Below, in pieces: positions 7,802-17,216 of a stretch of DNA of 49,004 nucleotides. The notes below the pieces were generated by a model. It was not told the DNA's origin. It searched no databases and was given only the letters and a program-made list of their open reading frames with translations. Each line of letters starts with the position of its first letter. Position 1 is the stretch's first letter. This DNA comes from an uncultured Bacteroidaceae bacterium (GTDB taxonomy: Bacteria > Bacteroidota > Bacteroidia > Bacteroidales > Bacteroidaceae): assembly GCA_905235305.1 (NCBI GenBank), contig CAJOLC010000003.1:1-49004 (forward strand), given 5' to 3'. The position numbers and the translations under genes were made by a program.

Positions 7802-9400
7802 TTACTCAAAGGTCAGACAATATTTGTATCCAAGACGGCGATATGTCTGCTCGAGCAAAGGAAGACGGGCGAGGAACTGCTCATAATTCTTTGCTTCTGG
7901 CTGTAACCACCCGACCTCGCTCATAGCTGCCAGGCGCGGGAGAAGCATGAACTCGACGTGGTCTGGGCTGAGAATGTATTCCGTCCAAAGATTACATTGT
8001 ACTCCCATGATGTACCGTGCCTCGTCTTCCGTCAAGTCTTCGGGAACAGGTTCCATGCTATAGACCTTGCTTAAAGGCAGATAACCTCCGATGCCTAATG
8101 GCTGCGCATCGCGGTTTCTCAGTTGATAGTAGTCGAAGTAGCAGTTACCCGTGGGCGTCATTACAACATAATGATGGAGCTTTGCTGCAGTTTTGCCGCC
8201 CTCATACCCACGCCAACTCATCACGGCAGCATTCTCGCTCAATCCGCCCTCCAATGTCTCGTCCCATCCTATTATCTGACGGCCCCGTAATGATAAGAAG
8301 TTTTCCATCTCCTTATTGATAAAGGATTGCAGTTGACTCTCGTCTTTCAGGCCAAGTTCTTTCATTTTTGCCTGACACTTCTGACATGTCTTCCATCGAA
8401 TACGCGGGCTCTCGTCGCCACCGATATGAATCAACTTGCCCGGGAAGACGTCACAGAGTTCGCTATAGACTGTCTTGAGGAACTCCAATGTCTTTGGATT
8501 ACCTGCGCAAAGCACATCGTCGGCAATACCCCATATCCCCCATACATTGTACGGACCTCCCGTGCAGCCAAGATAAGGATATACACTCATTGCTGCAATC
8601 ATGTGCCCAGGCATGTCTATCTCTGGGACGATGGTTATGTAACGTTCTGCTGCGTATGCTACCACTTCGCGCAGTTCCTCCTGGGTGTAATAGCCGGTCT
8701 CGGGCGTATCATCATAGATGGAATTGTCCGGATCGGAGAGTCCGATGTTCTTACCTATGATTGTACGCGGACGAACACTTGCTTTCTCGGCGAGTTCCGG
8801 CAAGGCTTTCACCTCGAAACGCCAGCCTTGATCGTCGGTCAGATGCCAGTGGAAGCGATTGATGCCGTGCAGAGAAAGGATGTCGATGTACTTCTTGACG
8901 AAAGAGATGGGAAAGAAGTGGCGTGCACAGTCGAGATGTGCGCCTCGGTAACTGAAGCGGGGTGTTCCGCTCACTTCTGCAAAGGGAAGACGAGCCTCGT
9001 CTGGTTCGTTCATGATGCTTTTGCGAAGAGTCTGGATGCCATAATAGACGCCGCTTTCGCTTGCGCCACGAATGGTGATGCCTTTCTTGCTGACGCTGAT
9101 GGAATAGGCATCAGGGCTGTCGCTCTTGAGGTCAAGAGAAAGGTTGACGGCTGCCTTCTTGTTATTGGGCGCATCAACTGTCAGCCCCAGGTATTCGGCG
9201 GCAAACTCGGCATTGCGTTTCATTTGAGGATTACCGGAAGGATAGCTCACGGTCATGCCTTTGGCGAGCGTCATGTACTGACCGCTCTTATCTATGCTGA
9301 TTTGCTGAGGCAACGGAATGACCTGGTAATTGACTTCGGCTGCGACACTCATGCTGAATGCTGACATGAGTACTGCTAAGATTTGCTTGTTCTTCTTCAT
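7802..9400 (-). CDS. GH20 beta-N-acetylhexosaminidase
   Basis: The 532-residue secreted enzyme removes terminal GlcNAc/GalNAc from glycans. It has a signal peptide (MKKNKQILAVLMSAFSMSVA then A), a GH20b-like N-terminal domain at about 25-150 and the catalytic barrel. Barrel motifs are YRGAHLDCARHFF, FHWHLTDDQGWRFE, EIDMPGHMIAA and HIGGDES with the catalytic Asp-Glu pair D329/E330 used in substrate-assisted catalysis. IGWDETLEGG and NLWTEYI complete the barrel. Length is normal and no T9SS-type tail is seen, so it is probably periplasmic. Its position between permease and ATPase of an ABC importer, with 3-bp spacing to the permease, is unusual and implies co-expression. Confidence 0.94.
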   Translation of the reverse strand: MKKNKQILAVLMSAFSMSVAAEVNYQVIPLPQQISIDKSGQYMTLAKGMTVSYPSGNPQMKRNAEFAAEYLGLTVDAPNNKKAAVNLSLDLKSDSPDAYSISVSKKGITIRGASESGVYYGIQTLRKSIMNEPDEARLPFAEVSGTPRFSYRGAHLDCARHFFPISFVKKYIDILSLHGINRFHWHLTDDQGWRFEVKALPELAEKASVRPRTIIGKNIGLSDPDNSIYDDTPETGYYTQEELREVVAYAAERYITIVPEIDMPGHMIAAMSVYPYLGCTGGPYNVWGIWGIADDVLCAGNPKTLEFLKTVYSELCDVFPGKLIHIGGDESPRIRWKTCQKCQAKMKELGLKDESQLQSFINKEMENFLSLRGRQIIGWDETLEGGLSENAAVMSWRGYEGGKTAAKLHHYVVMTPTGNCYFDYYQLRNRDAQPLGIGGYLPLSKVYSMEPVPEDLTEDEARYIMGVQCNLWTEYILSPDHVEFMLLPRLAAMSEVGWLQPEAKNYEQFLARLPLLEQTYRRLGYKYCLTFE

Positions 9401-9403
9401 GGT

Positions 9404-10426
9404 TTATAGTTTAGTTGTGTTTTGTTTCAATATGACATGTAGCACGACAGGTGCTCCGATGATGGGTGTAATGACGCTGATTGGGATGATGCTGCCGTCG
9501 CGGGGAAGTGTGCTCAGCAGGTTGCAGAGCAGAGAAAGGTTGGCACCTATAAGCATCGTGGCGGGCATCAGAGTGCTGTGGTACGACGTGCCGAGCGCAA
9601 GACGTGCAAGATGTGGCACAGCTAAACCGATGAATGATATGGGGCCGCAGAAGGCTGTCGTCGTAGAAGTGAGCAGTCCCGTGACGAGAAGCAGCATCTG
9701 ACGAACTCTGCCTATCCTGATGCCGAGGTTTTCTGCATAGCGGTCGCCAAGGAGAAGTGCATCGAGAGGTTTGATGAGGAGGAGGGCGAGGAGCAGTCCG
9801 GTGCAGGTCAATATGCAGAAGATGGGGAGGCGTTCTATGCCGACGGAAGCGAAGTTGCCCATACCCCACATCACGAAGTTGAAGACACCCTGCTCCGTGG
9901 CAGAGTAGTTGAGGAGCTGAATGATGCTTCCCGTCACATAACTTATAATGACGCCGGTGATGAGGAGCATTACTTGACTGCGCAAGAGCTTGCTCAGAAC
10001 CATCAGCAGAGCCATGATGGATAGAGCTCCTGCCATTGCAGCAATGATGATAAGGAACTGGCCGCCAAGGGTCAGTCCTGCAATGGAAGTGGTGCCTCCG
10101 AGCAGAAGCAGGACGATGGCAACGCCAAGATTTGCGCCGGAGTCAATGCCGAGGATTGAAGGGCCGGCCAGAGGATTGCGGAAGGCTGTCTGCAGAAGCA
10201 GGCCGCAAGTGCCCAACGCCATGCCCGTCAGCAAAGCTGTAAGCATCTGGGGGATGCGGCCCTGCAGGATAATGACACTCCAGGCGGGATGTCCCTCCAC
10301 CTCATTGCCGCACAGGATTCTCCAGACATCCGCCATGGGAATATCAAGCGAACCGCAGAACACGTTCAGTGTGGAGAGCAGAATCATCAAGACTGCCAAG
10401 CCTCTTAGTTTGTATTTAACTTTCAC
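9404..10426 (-). CDS. ABC importer permease, FecCD/BtuC family
   Basis: The 340-residue inner-membrane permease belongs to the FecCD family. Hydrophobic segments recur throughout, consistent with about ten helices. Family marks are RIPQMLTALLTGMALGTCGL (20 residues, the R-P-R like coupling region), QTAFRNPLAGPSILGIDSGA (20 residues), GRVRQMLL, GPISFIGLAVPHLARLALG and the C-terminal GAPVVLHVIL. It lies 3 bp after the binding-protein gene and 3 bp before GH20. The substrate (heme, ferric chelate or cobalamin) cannot be decided from sequence alone. Confidence 0.93.
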   Translation of the reverse strand: MKVKYKLRGLAVLMILLSTLNVFCGSLDIPMADVWRILCGNEVEGHPAWSVIILQGRIPQMLTALLTGMALGTCGLLLQTAFRNPLAGPSILGIDSGANLGVAIVLLLLGGTTSIAGLTLGGQFLIIIAAMAGALSIMALLMVLSKLLRSQVMLLITGVIISYVTGSIIQLLNYSATEQGVFNFVMWGMGNFASVGIERLPIFCILTCTGLLLALLLIKPLDALLLGDRYAENLGIRIGRVRQMLLLVTGLLTSTTTAFCGPISFIGLAVPHLARLALGTSYHSTLMPATMLIGANLSLLCNLLSTLPRDGSIIPISVITPIIGAPVVLHVILKQNTTKL

Positions 10427-10429
10427 CTT

Positions 10430-11533
10430 CTATTGTTTCAGCATTTCAAAGTAATGATGTTCCGCCTCGATTTCAAGTTCCGGATGCAGGATGCTGATGA
10501 GATCTTCCAGCAGGCGTTCCGGGTGAAAGGGGGTCTCTTCATAAATGAACTTCTTCGATGTGTCGCACCACCATATCTTCGCCCTGATGTTAGCCAGCAA
10601 GGGTGTATCAGCGTTCATCTGCTTCCTGTCGAGAGGTCCGTGGTGCTTTATCAGCCAAACGTCGGCATTGATACCTCTGTCGACCACCTTTTCCGTACTG
10701 AGCGGTATGCCTCCACTTCCTTCAAGGTCGGCGAAGAGATAGTTCGCGCCGGCATCTTCGTAGAGTCTCGTCGAGCCGCTTCCCGAACCGGGAAGGGTCC
10801 ATTGTCCGCTCCAAGGCATCTCGGGCAGGAGTCGGGGGCGCGTCTTTGTGCTTTCAGCAAGGTCGCGAAGTTGCTTGTAGCGATGTTCCACGCAGCAGAA
10901 GATGCTGTCGGCTTCCCTGCCACGACCGAAGAGACGACCGTAGAAGCGAATCCACTCGGCGCGTCCCAACGGCGAGTTTTCCATGTAGTCGGCACACCAG
11001 ATAATGGGGATGCCGAGACTCTCGATGCGTCCCAGGCCGCCGCTGTTCTCGAAGGGGCTGGGCAGCAGTGCGTCGGGATTCAGGTTGATGACCTGTTCCA
11101 GGCTGGGCTGGATGCTGTTGCCCAGGTTGGCGACACGTCCCTCGGCGATGTCTTTCTTGAGTTCGGGCTGGTTGATGAACTCGGCGTCGCAGATACCTCC
11201 CACTGCATCTCCTGCCCCCAGTTCACTGAGGAGGGCACAATGGACACTGCCGAACACGGCAGCGTTCTGCAGAGGAATGCGCACGGGCGTCATGTCTGTC
11301 CGGTGCGGTTCCTGCCCTGCTTCGTAGAGACAATAGCGGGCTAACGTCCCTGCCCCATTCCAGGGATTGCGCAGCGTCACTTCAATATGGTCGGGAAAGG
11401 AGACGACGGTCAGGTTCTTCGCATACGAGAACTGCAGCGAGTCGCCTGCTTCAGCCACACCGCCAGACTGCTGTCCCGAGCACCCGGGCAGCAGAAGAAG
11501 CAGAAAAACATATATGAGAAAGCGTGACTTCAT
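10430..11533 (-). CDS. Substrate-binding lipoprotein of FecB/BtuF type
   Basis: The 367-residue lipoprotein delivers ligand to the adjacent permease. I place the start at ATG 11533 (MKSRFLIYVFLLLLLPGCSG). Cys18 in LPGC is the lipobox, and an upstream in-frame start at 11569 lies beyond the promoter box at 11547-11554. The mature part has the two-lobe class III binding fold: VSFPDHIEVTLRNPW, ALLSELGAGDAVGGICD, LNPDALLPSP, GIPIIWCADYMENSPLGRAE (20) and a C-terminal lobe. It heads the four-gene run ending at 7005. With a leader of only a few bases there is no room for a cobalamin riboswitch. Confidence 0.9.
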   Translation of the reverse strand: MKSRFLIYVFLLLLLPGCSGQQSGGVAEAGDSLQFSYAKNLTVVSFPDHIEVTLRNPWNGAGTLARYCLYEAGQEPHRTDMTPVRIPLQNAAVFGSVHCALLSELGAGDAVGGICDAEFINQPELKKDIAEGRVANLGNSIQPSLEQVINLNPDALLPSPFENSGGLGRIESLGIPIIWCADYMENSPLGRAEWIRFYGRLFGRGREADSIFCCVEHRYKQLRDLAESTKTRPRLLPEMPWSGQWTLPGSGSGSTRLYEDAGANYLFADLEGSGGIPLSTEKVVDRGINADVWLIKHHGPLDRKQMNADTPLLANIRAKIWWCDTSKKFIYEETPFHPERLLEDLISILHPELEIEAEHHYFEMLKQ

Positions 11534-11546
11534 CTGTATCGTGTTG

Positions 11547-11554
11547 CAAAGATA
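11547..11554 (-). promoter_or_regulatory. -7 box for the ABC importer operon
   Basis: TATCTTTG on the minus strand matches TAnnTTTG and lies 13 bp before the ATG at 11533. It is the main reason for rejecting the longer start at 11569. Confidence 0.5.
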
Positions 11555-11675
11555 CGAATTAATCCACAATCATCGACTCAAAATCCCCGATTTCTTTTAT
11601 TGATGTCCGGTAAAAAACGACCTGAAGCCCCTTTTGTTTTATAATGTGACGTTTTTTTAATCCTACAGTCGCATT

Positions 11676-11744
11676 GTCAACAGGGACGCGTCGCTCTGAC
11701 CATAGGGACGCGTCGCTCTGACAACAGGGACGCGTCCCTCTGAC
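11676..11744. repeat. Three tandem 22-bp repeats with GGGACGCGTC core
   Basis: Three units with exact 22-bp period (11676-11697, 11698-11719, 11720-11741) share AGGGACGCGTC and CTCTGAC. The third contains the 12-bp palindrome GGGACGCGTCCC; in the first two one base breaks it (GGGACGCGTCGC). They sit between the murF-alr stop and the importer promoter in an otherwise empty 250-bp gap. Function unknown. Confidence 0.9.
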
Positions 11745-11786
11745 AAATTATTCCAGTCTCAGGATAAGGCGCAATGCAAGCAGTCT

Positions 11787-14150
11787 CTACTTGTCTTCAA
11801 AGAAGATGCGCTTCACGCGCGGAGCAATGCCGGTCAGAATCTCGTAAGGAATCGTGCCGCAACGGGAGGCAAGCTCTGCTGGCGGGAGTTCATCGCCAAA
11901 GATAGTGGCAAGATCTCCTTCCTCGCAAGGAATGTCTGTCACGTCTATCATGCATACATCCATACAGATATTGCCGACATAATCGGCCTTTCTCCCGTTA
12001 ACGATGCAATAGCCTTTCCTGTTCCCGAGCAGTCTGTTCAGTCCGTCGGCATAACCTATTGGCAGACTTGCAATGCGACTATCCCTCTCGAGCACCGTCT
12101 TTCTGCTGTAACCGACGCTCTCACCTGCCTTCACGTCGTGAATCTGGAGGATAGTCGTACGAAGGGTGCTCACGTTGTGTATGGTCTCGTCTGTGCGGCT
12201 GTTGATGCCGTAGAGCCCAAGTCCGAGCCTTACCATCTCGAGATGCCGGTCCGGGAAATGCTCAATACCCGCACTGTTGCACATGTGACGCAGTATGGGA
12301 TGTGGGAATGCCTCCTGCAACTTCCTGCTGCCCCTCAGGAAGAGTTCATACTGCCCGGCAGAGAAGTCGTCGAAATCATCGGAGTCACTCCCCACGAAAT
12401 GCGAGAAGACGGAACGCGGGATGAGTGCCGTCTGATGCTTGAGGCGGTCGATGAGTTTTGGCATGTCCTTCTCCGGATCGAAGCCAAGACGATGCATACC
12501 CGTATCGAGCTTTATGTGGACGGGAAAGTTCGTGATGCCCTCATGCTCTGCAGCATAGATAAGCGCATCAAGCAGACGGAAGCTGTAGATTTCAGGCTCG
12601 AGGTTGTACTGGAACAGAGTACTGAAGCTGCTCATCTCGGGATTCATCACCATGACACCTTGCGTGATGCCCTTCTCCCGCAGTGTAACCCCCTCGTCTG
12701 CCACGGCCACGGCAAGGTAGTCGACGTTATGATCCTGCAGAGTCTTCGCCACTTCGACCGCCCCGGCTCCATAGGCGTCAGCCTTCACCATGCATATCAT
12801 CTTCGTTTCCGGCTTCATAAAGGAGCGGTAGAAATTCAAGTTCTGCACGATGGCGCTGAGATTAACCTCGAGGATCGTCTCGTGAACTTTCTTCTCCAGT
12901 CTGTCCGTGATGCGTTCAAAGTGGAATTTGCGCGCACCCTTTATGAGGATAAGTTGATGCTCGAGACTGGAGAGGATGTCGTCCTGCAGCAGAGCTTCCG
13001 TGCCGGCAAAGAAGCGACAACGGATGGGCAGACCAGCGAAACAGTTCATGTGGGCAGATATAACGCCCCCGACTGCCAGCAGATTGTTGATGCCACGTTG
13101 CTCGAGGAGGTCGGCAAGCTGCGAATAAAGGGCATGAGGTTCTATGCCGCTCTGCAAGATGTCACTCAAGATAAGGGTACGCTGACGGCCTTCCTTCTCG
13201 GGTCTTCTATTCATGAAATCCAGGGCAATGTCCAGACTGCTGATGTCACTATTGTAGGAATCATTGATGAGGGTACAGTCGTTCTGGCCGTCTTTCACCT
13301 CAAGTCGCATCGCAACCGGCTCGAGAGCCCGCAGACGTTCTTCAATCGTATCGTCGTCGAGACCCATCTCGCGGCAGGCGGCACGGCAGAGCGCTTCGTT
13401 GTCCTCGTAAGCATTGCCCGTAGTTGGGCAGGGAACGAGGCGTCCTTTAAGCCTCGCCTTGCGAATGCAGTCCTTTATCACGGAGTCGCCAGCAGGGTAA
13501 ATGATGACCTTTGCATCTTTCATGAGATGAAGCTTCTCCATACACTTCTCCTCGAAGGTCAGGAAGTTCTCCTGATGGGCACCGCCCAGGCAGGTGAAGA
13601 TGCCTATTCGAGGCTTGATGATTCTCTCCAGAGCCATCATTTCATTTTTCTTCGAGATGGCTGCCTCGAAGATACCAATCTGGGTACTTTCGCTCAGTCC
13701 CCACACAGAAAGAGGCACGCCTGTTTGCGAGTTGTAACTGCGAGGACTGCGGGTTACGATGAAATCCGGTGCCAGAAGTTGATAGAGCCATTCTTTGACG
13801 ACGGTTTTACCATTGCTGCCCGTTATGCCAATCACGGGAATATCAAAGCGGGAGCGATGCCACGCGGCAAGAGATTGCAGGGCGAAGAGCGTGTCCTGGA
13901 CAACGAGAATATCAGCCTCGGGGAAGTCTCCCTCCAGTTCTTCGCTCACCACGAAAGCACGAACTCCGCGATGATAAAGGTCATTTATATAAAGATGTCC
14001 GTTCCCCACATCAGTCTTTATGGCAAAAAAGAGTGTAGATTCCGGATAACAAAGGCTGCGACTGTCAGTCAACAACCAGTCTATCTCATGACCTTTCAGG
14101 CCTTCCGTCTTGGCGCCAATGAAGGATGCTATTTCGAAGGTATTGTACAT
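11787..14150 (-). CDS. Bifunctional MurF-like domain / alanine racemase
   Basis: The 787-residue fusion has a MurF-like N-terminal half (about 1-415) and an alanine racemase (about 420-787), an arrangement known in Bacteroidetes. The racemase half is intact: pyridoxal lysine K456 in MVKADAYGAG, RLGLGLYG, VGYSRK with the second catalytic Tyr, and PIGYADGLNR. The MurF half keeps the ATP loop TGSNGKTVVKE. At the MurF signature it reads EAAISKKNEM where the stand-alone protein has ETGANHPGEI, and DSYNSDISSL replaces DAYNANPSSM. It may have altered or lost ligase activity while the separate murF at 5717 does the work; that is inference. The racemase supplies D-Ala for the same pathway. Confidence 0.94.
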   Translation of the reverse strand: MYNTFEIASFIGAKTEGLKGHEIDWLLTDSRSLCYPESTLFFAIKTDVGNGHLYINDLYHRGVRAFVVSEELEGDFPEADILVVQDTLFALQSLAAWHRSRFDIPVIGITGSNGKTVVKEWLYQLLAPDFIVTRSPRSYNSQTGVPLSVWGLSESTQIGIFEAAISKKNEMMALERIIKPRIGIFTCLGGAHQENFLTFEEKCMEKLHLMKDAKVIIYPAGDSVIKDCIRKARLKGRLVPCPTTGNAYEDNEALCRAACREMGLDDDTIEERLRALEPVAMRLEVKDGQNDCTLINDSYNSDISSLDIALDFMNRRPEKEGRQRTLILSDILQSGIEPHALYSQLADLLEQRGINNLLAVGGVISAHMNCFAGLPIRCRFFAGTEALLQDDILSSLEHQLILIKGARKFHFERITDRLEKKVHETILEVNLSAIVQNLNFYRSFMKPETKMICMVKADAYGAGAVEVAKTLQDHNVDYLAVAVADEGVTLREKGITQGVMVMNPEMSSFSTLFQYNLEPEIYSFRLLDALIYAAEHEGITNFPVHIKLDTGMHRLGFDPEKDMPKLIDRLKHQTALIPRSVFSHFVGSDSDDFDDFSAGQYELFLRGSRKLQEAFPHPILRHMCNSAGIEHFPDRHLEMVRLGLGLYGINSRTDETIHNVSTLRTTILQIHDVKAGESVGYSRKTVLERDSRIASLPIGYADGLNRLLGNRKGYCIVNGRKADYVGNICMDVCMIDVTDIPCEEGDLATIFGDELPPAELASRCGTIPYEILTGIAPRVKRIFFEDK

Positions 14151-14321
14151 TTCTTGAGTTTAAGGATAATTAGTTTAGTGTTCTAAGGTTAATGTATTCC
14201 AGAAGTTAAAGAAGCTCACTCGTCATATTCACTTAGATTACTGGATAGCAATAGTTTATACAATCGATTTGTCTGGTCACAGCACGCAACATTCCAAAGA
14301 ATTTCACCTCTCTTCATGCTT

Positions 14322-15212
14322 TCATTCACTCCTTCTTTCATCTCGGTTCTTGTGCATCTTAGCCCTGCGAATGGGCTCATATTCTTTCAGATATTGTTGC
14401 ATATCGCTGTCCATGGCAGCTTCCACCAGTCTGCGCCATATGTAATCCACGGCAAAAGAAGAGGGGTGAATCATGTCGTCGGCATAAAAACGATAGTCAC
14501 GAAGCTCGTCGAGCAGGATTTCGTAAGCAGGGAAATAGGTCACTTTCTCCGGATAGCGTTTGCAAGCCTCGTGGACAGAAAGGAGCAGAACAGACTTCGA
14601 AAGCTGACTTTCATGGAATCCATATTTCTTGTAACGATACGGGCTTACGGTAAAGACCACATGAGAAGTCGGTTGGGCAGCCGTGAGCAGTTCGACCATC
14701 TCACATATGATCTTCGTGCAGTCCACCACATCCAACTTCACTTCTTCAAAGAGAGCATCGGGCTGTTTATGGCAGTTCGTAACGGTCAGCCCATTTTCCT
14801 TCAAGCGATAGCACACGTTTGTTCCGAGGGTTATAAAGATGAAATCGGCTTTCCTCAACGCATCCCCCAGCTCGGAGAAGGTGTGACGGACCTTCACCCG
14901 TAATCGGTCCTCATCGGTATCGACCATAAGCGTGTTCGCCAGCCAGCAATGCCATTCGCCAGTTTCCGTGCAGAAAAGAGGCAGCTCGTCACTTCCCATC
15001 AGAGAATGCGTCACCTGAACAGCGATGCTTTCTGGATTGTAAGTCGCTCCAAAAGGATTACACAGGGCATCCACTCCATAGCTTAAAAACTTCTCGCCCA
15101 TGCCTTGAGCAAAGCAAGATCCAAGCAAAACGAAACTGTGGTCATGGCGCATAGGATTTGGCCAGTTAGGCACATCCACAACAGTTCTGAGGAGCATATC
15201 TTCGACCTTCAT
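14322..15212 (-). CDS. GSCFA domain protein
   Basis: The 296-residue protein carries the name-giving motif near its start (VLLGSCFAQGMGEKF) followed by NPFGATYNP. FITLGTNVCYR, VFTVSPYRYKKYGFHESQLS (20) and YFPAYEILLDELRDYRFYAD (20) follow further in, and DDMIHPSSFAVDYIW near the end. The GSCFA family resembles SGNH/GDSL-type hydrolases, with Ser in GSC and a DxxH pair (here DDMIHP) as plausible catalytic residues, but its biochemical role is not established. No signal peptide is visible. It lies upstream of murF-alr on the same strand with a 171-bp gap, and diverges from dxs. Confidence 0.88.
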   Translation of the reverse strand: MKVEDMLLRTVVDVPNWPNPMRHDHSFVLLGSCFAQGMGEKFLSYGVDALCNPFGATYNPESIAVQVTHSLMGSDELPLFCTETGEWHCWLANTLMVDTDEDRLRVKVRHTFSELGDALRKADFIFITLGTNVCYRLKENGLTVTNCHKQPDALFEEVKLDVVDCTKIICEMVELLTAAQPTSHVVFTVSPYRYKKYGFHESQLSKSVLLLSVHEACKRYPEKVTYFPAYEILLDELRDYRFYADDMIHPSSFAVDYIWRRLVEAAMDSDMQQYLKEYEPIRRAKMHKNRDERRSE

Positions 15213-15238
15213 TTTCTATTTTCACGGATTTTATCGCA

Positions 15239-15246
15239 CAAAATTA
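15239..15246 (-). promoter_or_regulatory. -7 box for the GSCFA gene
   Basis: TAATTTTG on the minus strand lies 26 bp before the GSCFA ATG. No convincing -33 partner is seen. Confidence 0.4.
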
Positions 15247-15268
15247 CATAAAACTCCGCAAAAAGCCG

Positions 15269-15276
15269 TATCTTTG
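15269..15276 (+). promoter_or_regulatory. -7 box for dxs operon
   Basis: TATCTTTG is a full match to TAnnTTTG and ends 22 bp before the GTG start of dxs. The divergent GSCFA box is 22 bp away, so the two promoters nearly touch. Confidence 0.55.
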
Positions 15277-15298
15277 TGCACAAAAATAATAGTAAACC

Positions 15299-17197
15299 GT
15301 GAAAAAAAAGCCCCAAGAGCTTCTTACAAACATAAAGTCCCCTTCCGACCTCAGAGCCATGCCTCTCGATTCGCTGCCTCAGGTATGCAGTGAACTCAGA
15401 CAGGAAATCATTCAGGAAATGGCCGACAACCCTGGACACTTCGCCAGCTCACTCGGCGTGGTGGAGCTGACTGTTGCGCTGCACTATGTCTTCGACACAC
15501 CTTACGACCGCCTGGTTTGGGACGTAGGTCACCAAGCTGCAGGACATAAGATTCTGACAGGCCGCCGTGAAACCTTCCCAACTTACAGGCATTTTCATGG
15601 ACTTCGACCTTTCCCCTCGCCAGACGAAAGCGAATACGACACCTTTGCTTGCGGCCATGCCTCTAACAGTATTTCCGCTGCCTTGGGTATGGCCGTTGCT
15701 GCCCATCAAATGGGAGACGACAAAAGAAAGGTCGTAGCCATCATCGGCGACGGAAGCATGAGCGGTGGCCTCGCATTCGAAGGCGTCAACAATGCAAGCA
15801 GCACTCCAAACAACTTGCTCATCATCTTGAATGACAATAACATGAGCATAGACAGAAGTGTGGGCGGAATGAAGCATTACCTGCATCAGTTGCACACATC
15901 CAGCCTCTACAACGATGTGCGCTTTCGCCTGCGGAATGGTCTTGTCCGGCTGGGCGTCCTGAATGAAAAAAGACGCCAGAAGATTCTTCGTTTCAACAAC
16001 TCCCTAAAAGCTCTGCTAAATAATCAGCAGAACATTTTCGAGGGCTTCAATATCCGTTACTTCGGTCCCATTAATGGGCACGATGTGATTGAGCTTGTGA
16101 ACACACTTCGACAGATAAAAGAAATGAAAGGGCCGAAACTTCTTCACCTTCATACCATCAAAGGAAAGGGGTTCAAAGCAGCCGAGAAGAATCCGACCAT
16201 CTTTCATGCTCCTGGCAAGTATGACCCGGAAACAGGCGAACGACTTAAGGATAATACGGAAGGCATGCCCCCAAGGTATCAAGACGTCTTCGGCGAGACG
16301 CTCCTCGAACTTGCGAAGCAGAACGAGAAGATTGTAGGCATCACCCCAGCAATGGCAACAGGCTGCAGCCTCAGCATCATGATGAAGGAGATACCCGAAC
16401 GGACATTCGACGTCGGCATTGCGGAGGGACACGCAGTTACATTCGCTGGCGGCCTTGCCAAAGAAGGCTTAATTCCCTTCTGCAACATATATTCCTCCTT
16501 CGCCCAACGCGCTTTCGACAACATTATCCACGACGTGGCTCTATGCAAACTTCCTGTCGTCTTCTGTTTCGACAGAGCAGGACTCGTCGGACAGGACGGC
16601 GCAACTCATCACGGTGCTTTCGACCTCGCTGCACTTCGTCCTATCCCCAATCTAACGATAAGCTCTCCCATGAACGAACATGAATTGCGCTGCTTAATGT
16701 ACACAGCACAGCTTCCTGGGAAAGGACCTTTCGTAATTCGCTACCCAAGAGGACGAGGCGTCCTGACCGATTGGCGGTGTCCCCTGAAGGAACTCCCTAT
16801 TGGGAAAGGTCGAAAGCTGTCAGAAGGAAAGGATGTTGCTGTGTTGAGTCTTGGCCCCATTGGAAATGTCGTGACAAAGGTTGTGGAGGAACTAAAAGAT
16901 GAGGGCATCTATGCCAGTCATTATGATATGCGCTTCCTCAAGCCTATCGATGAAGACATCTTACAGGAAGTTGGTATAGGCTTTCATCATATCATTACCG
17001 TCGAAGATGGCACCCGTCAAGGCGGATTGGGATCTGCAGTCATTGAATATATGTCCGACCACAACCTGCATCCACAAATCGTGCGTCTCGGTTTGCCAGA
17101 CCATTTCGTCGAACATGGTACTCCAGAAGAACTCTACCATCTCGTAGGACTTGATGCAGAAAATATAAAGTTAAAAATAAAAGATTTACTCCGTTGA
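15299..17197 (+). CDS. dxs: 1-deoxy-D-xylulose-5-phosphate synthase
   Basis: The 632-residue thiamin-diphosphate enzyme condenses pyruvate and glyceraldehyde-3-phosphate, the first step of the MEP isoprenoid pathway. Marks are [18 protein letters not shown], the ThDP motif [27 protein letters not shown], the second-domain [17 protein letters not shown] and a transketolase C-terminal domain with [10 protein letters not shown]. The start is GTG at 15299 (reads [10 protein letters not shown]); no in-frame ATG occurs nearer the promoter. Length is normal. It heads a plus-strand run with trkA, ABC-F, BASS and M13 genes. Confidence 0.96.
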   Translation: MKKKPQELLTNIKSPSDLRAMPLDSLPQVCSELRQEIIQEMADNPGHFASSLGVVELTVALHYVFDTPYDRLVWDVGHQAAGHKILTGRRETFPTYRHFHGLRPFPSPDESEYDTFACGHASNSISAALGMAVAAHQMGDDKRKVVAIIGDGSMSGGLAFEGVNNASSTPNNLLIILNDNNMSIDRSVGGMKHYLHQLHTSSLYNDVRFRLRNGLVRLGVLNEKRRQKILRFNNSLKALLNNQQNIFEGFNIRYFGPINGHDVIELVNTLRQIKEMKGPKLLHLHTIKGKGFKAAEKNPTIFHAPGKYDPETGERLKDNTEGMPPRYQDVFGETLLELAKQNEKIVGITPAMATGCSLSIMMKEIPERTFDVGIAEGHAVTFAGGLAKEGLIPFCNIYSSFAQRAFDNIIHDVALCKLPVVFCFDRAGLVGQDGATHHGAFDLAALRPIPNLTISSPMNEHELRCLMYTAQLPGKGPFVIRYPRGRGVLTDWRCPLKELPIGKGRKLSEGKDVAVLSLGPIGNVVTKVVEELKDEGIYASHYDMRFLKPIDEDILQEVGIGFHHIITVEDGTRQGGLGSAVIEYMSDHNLHPQIVRLGLPDHFVEHGTPEELYHLVGLDAENIKLKIKDLLR

Positions 17198-17216
17198 ATC
17201 TTTAATTCCATAAATC

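Noticed and set aside
8327-9364. 345-codon plus-strand frame
   Set aside because: It is antisense to the GH20 gene with its intact catalytic motifs.
11547-11600. Cobalamin or other riboswitch ahead of the importer
   Set aside because: The promoter box ends about 13 bp before the start, leaving no leader for a riboswitch, and none of the expected motifs is seen.
12138-14186. 682-codon plus-strand frame
   Set aside because: It is antisense to the clearly identifiable murF-alr gene and has no recognisable motif.
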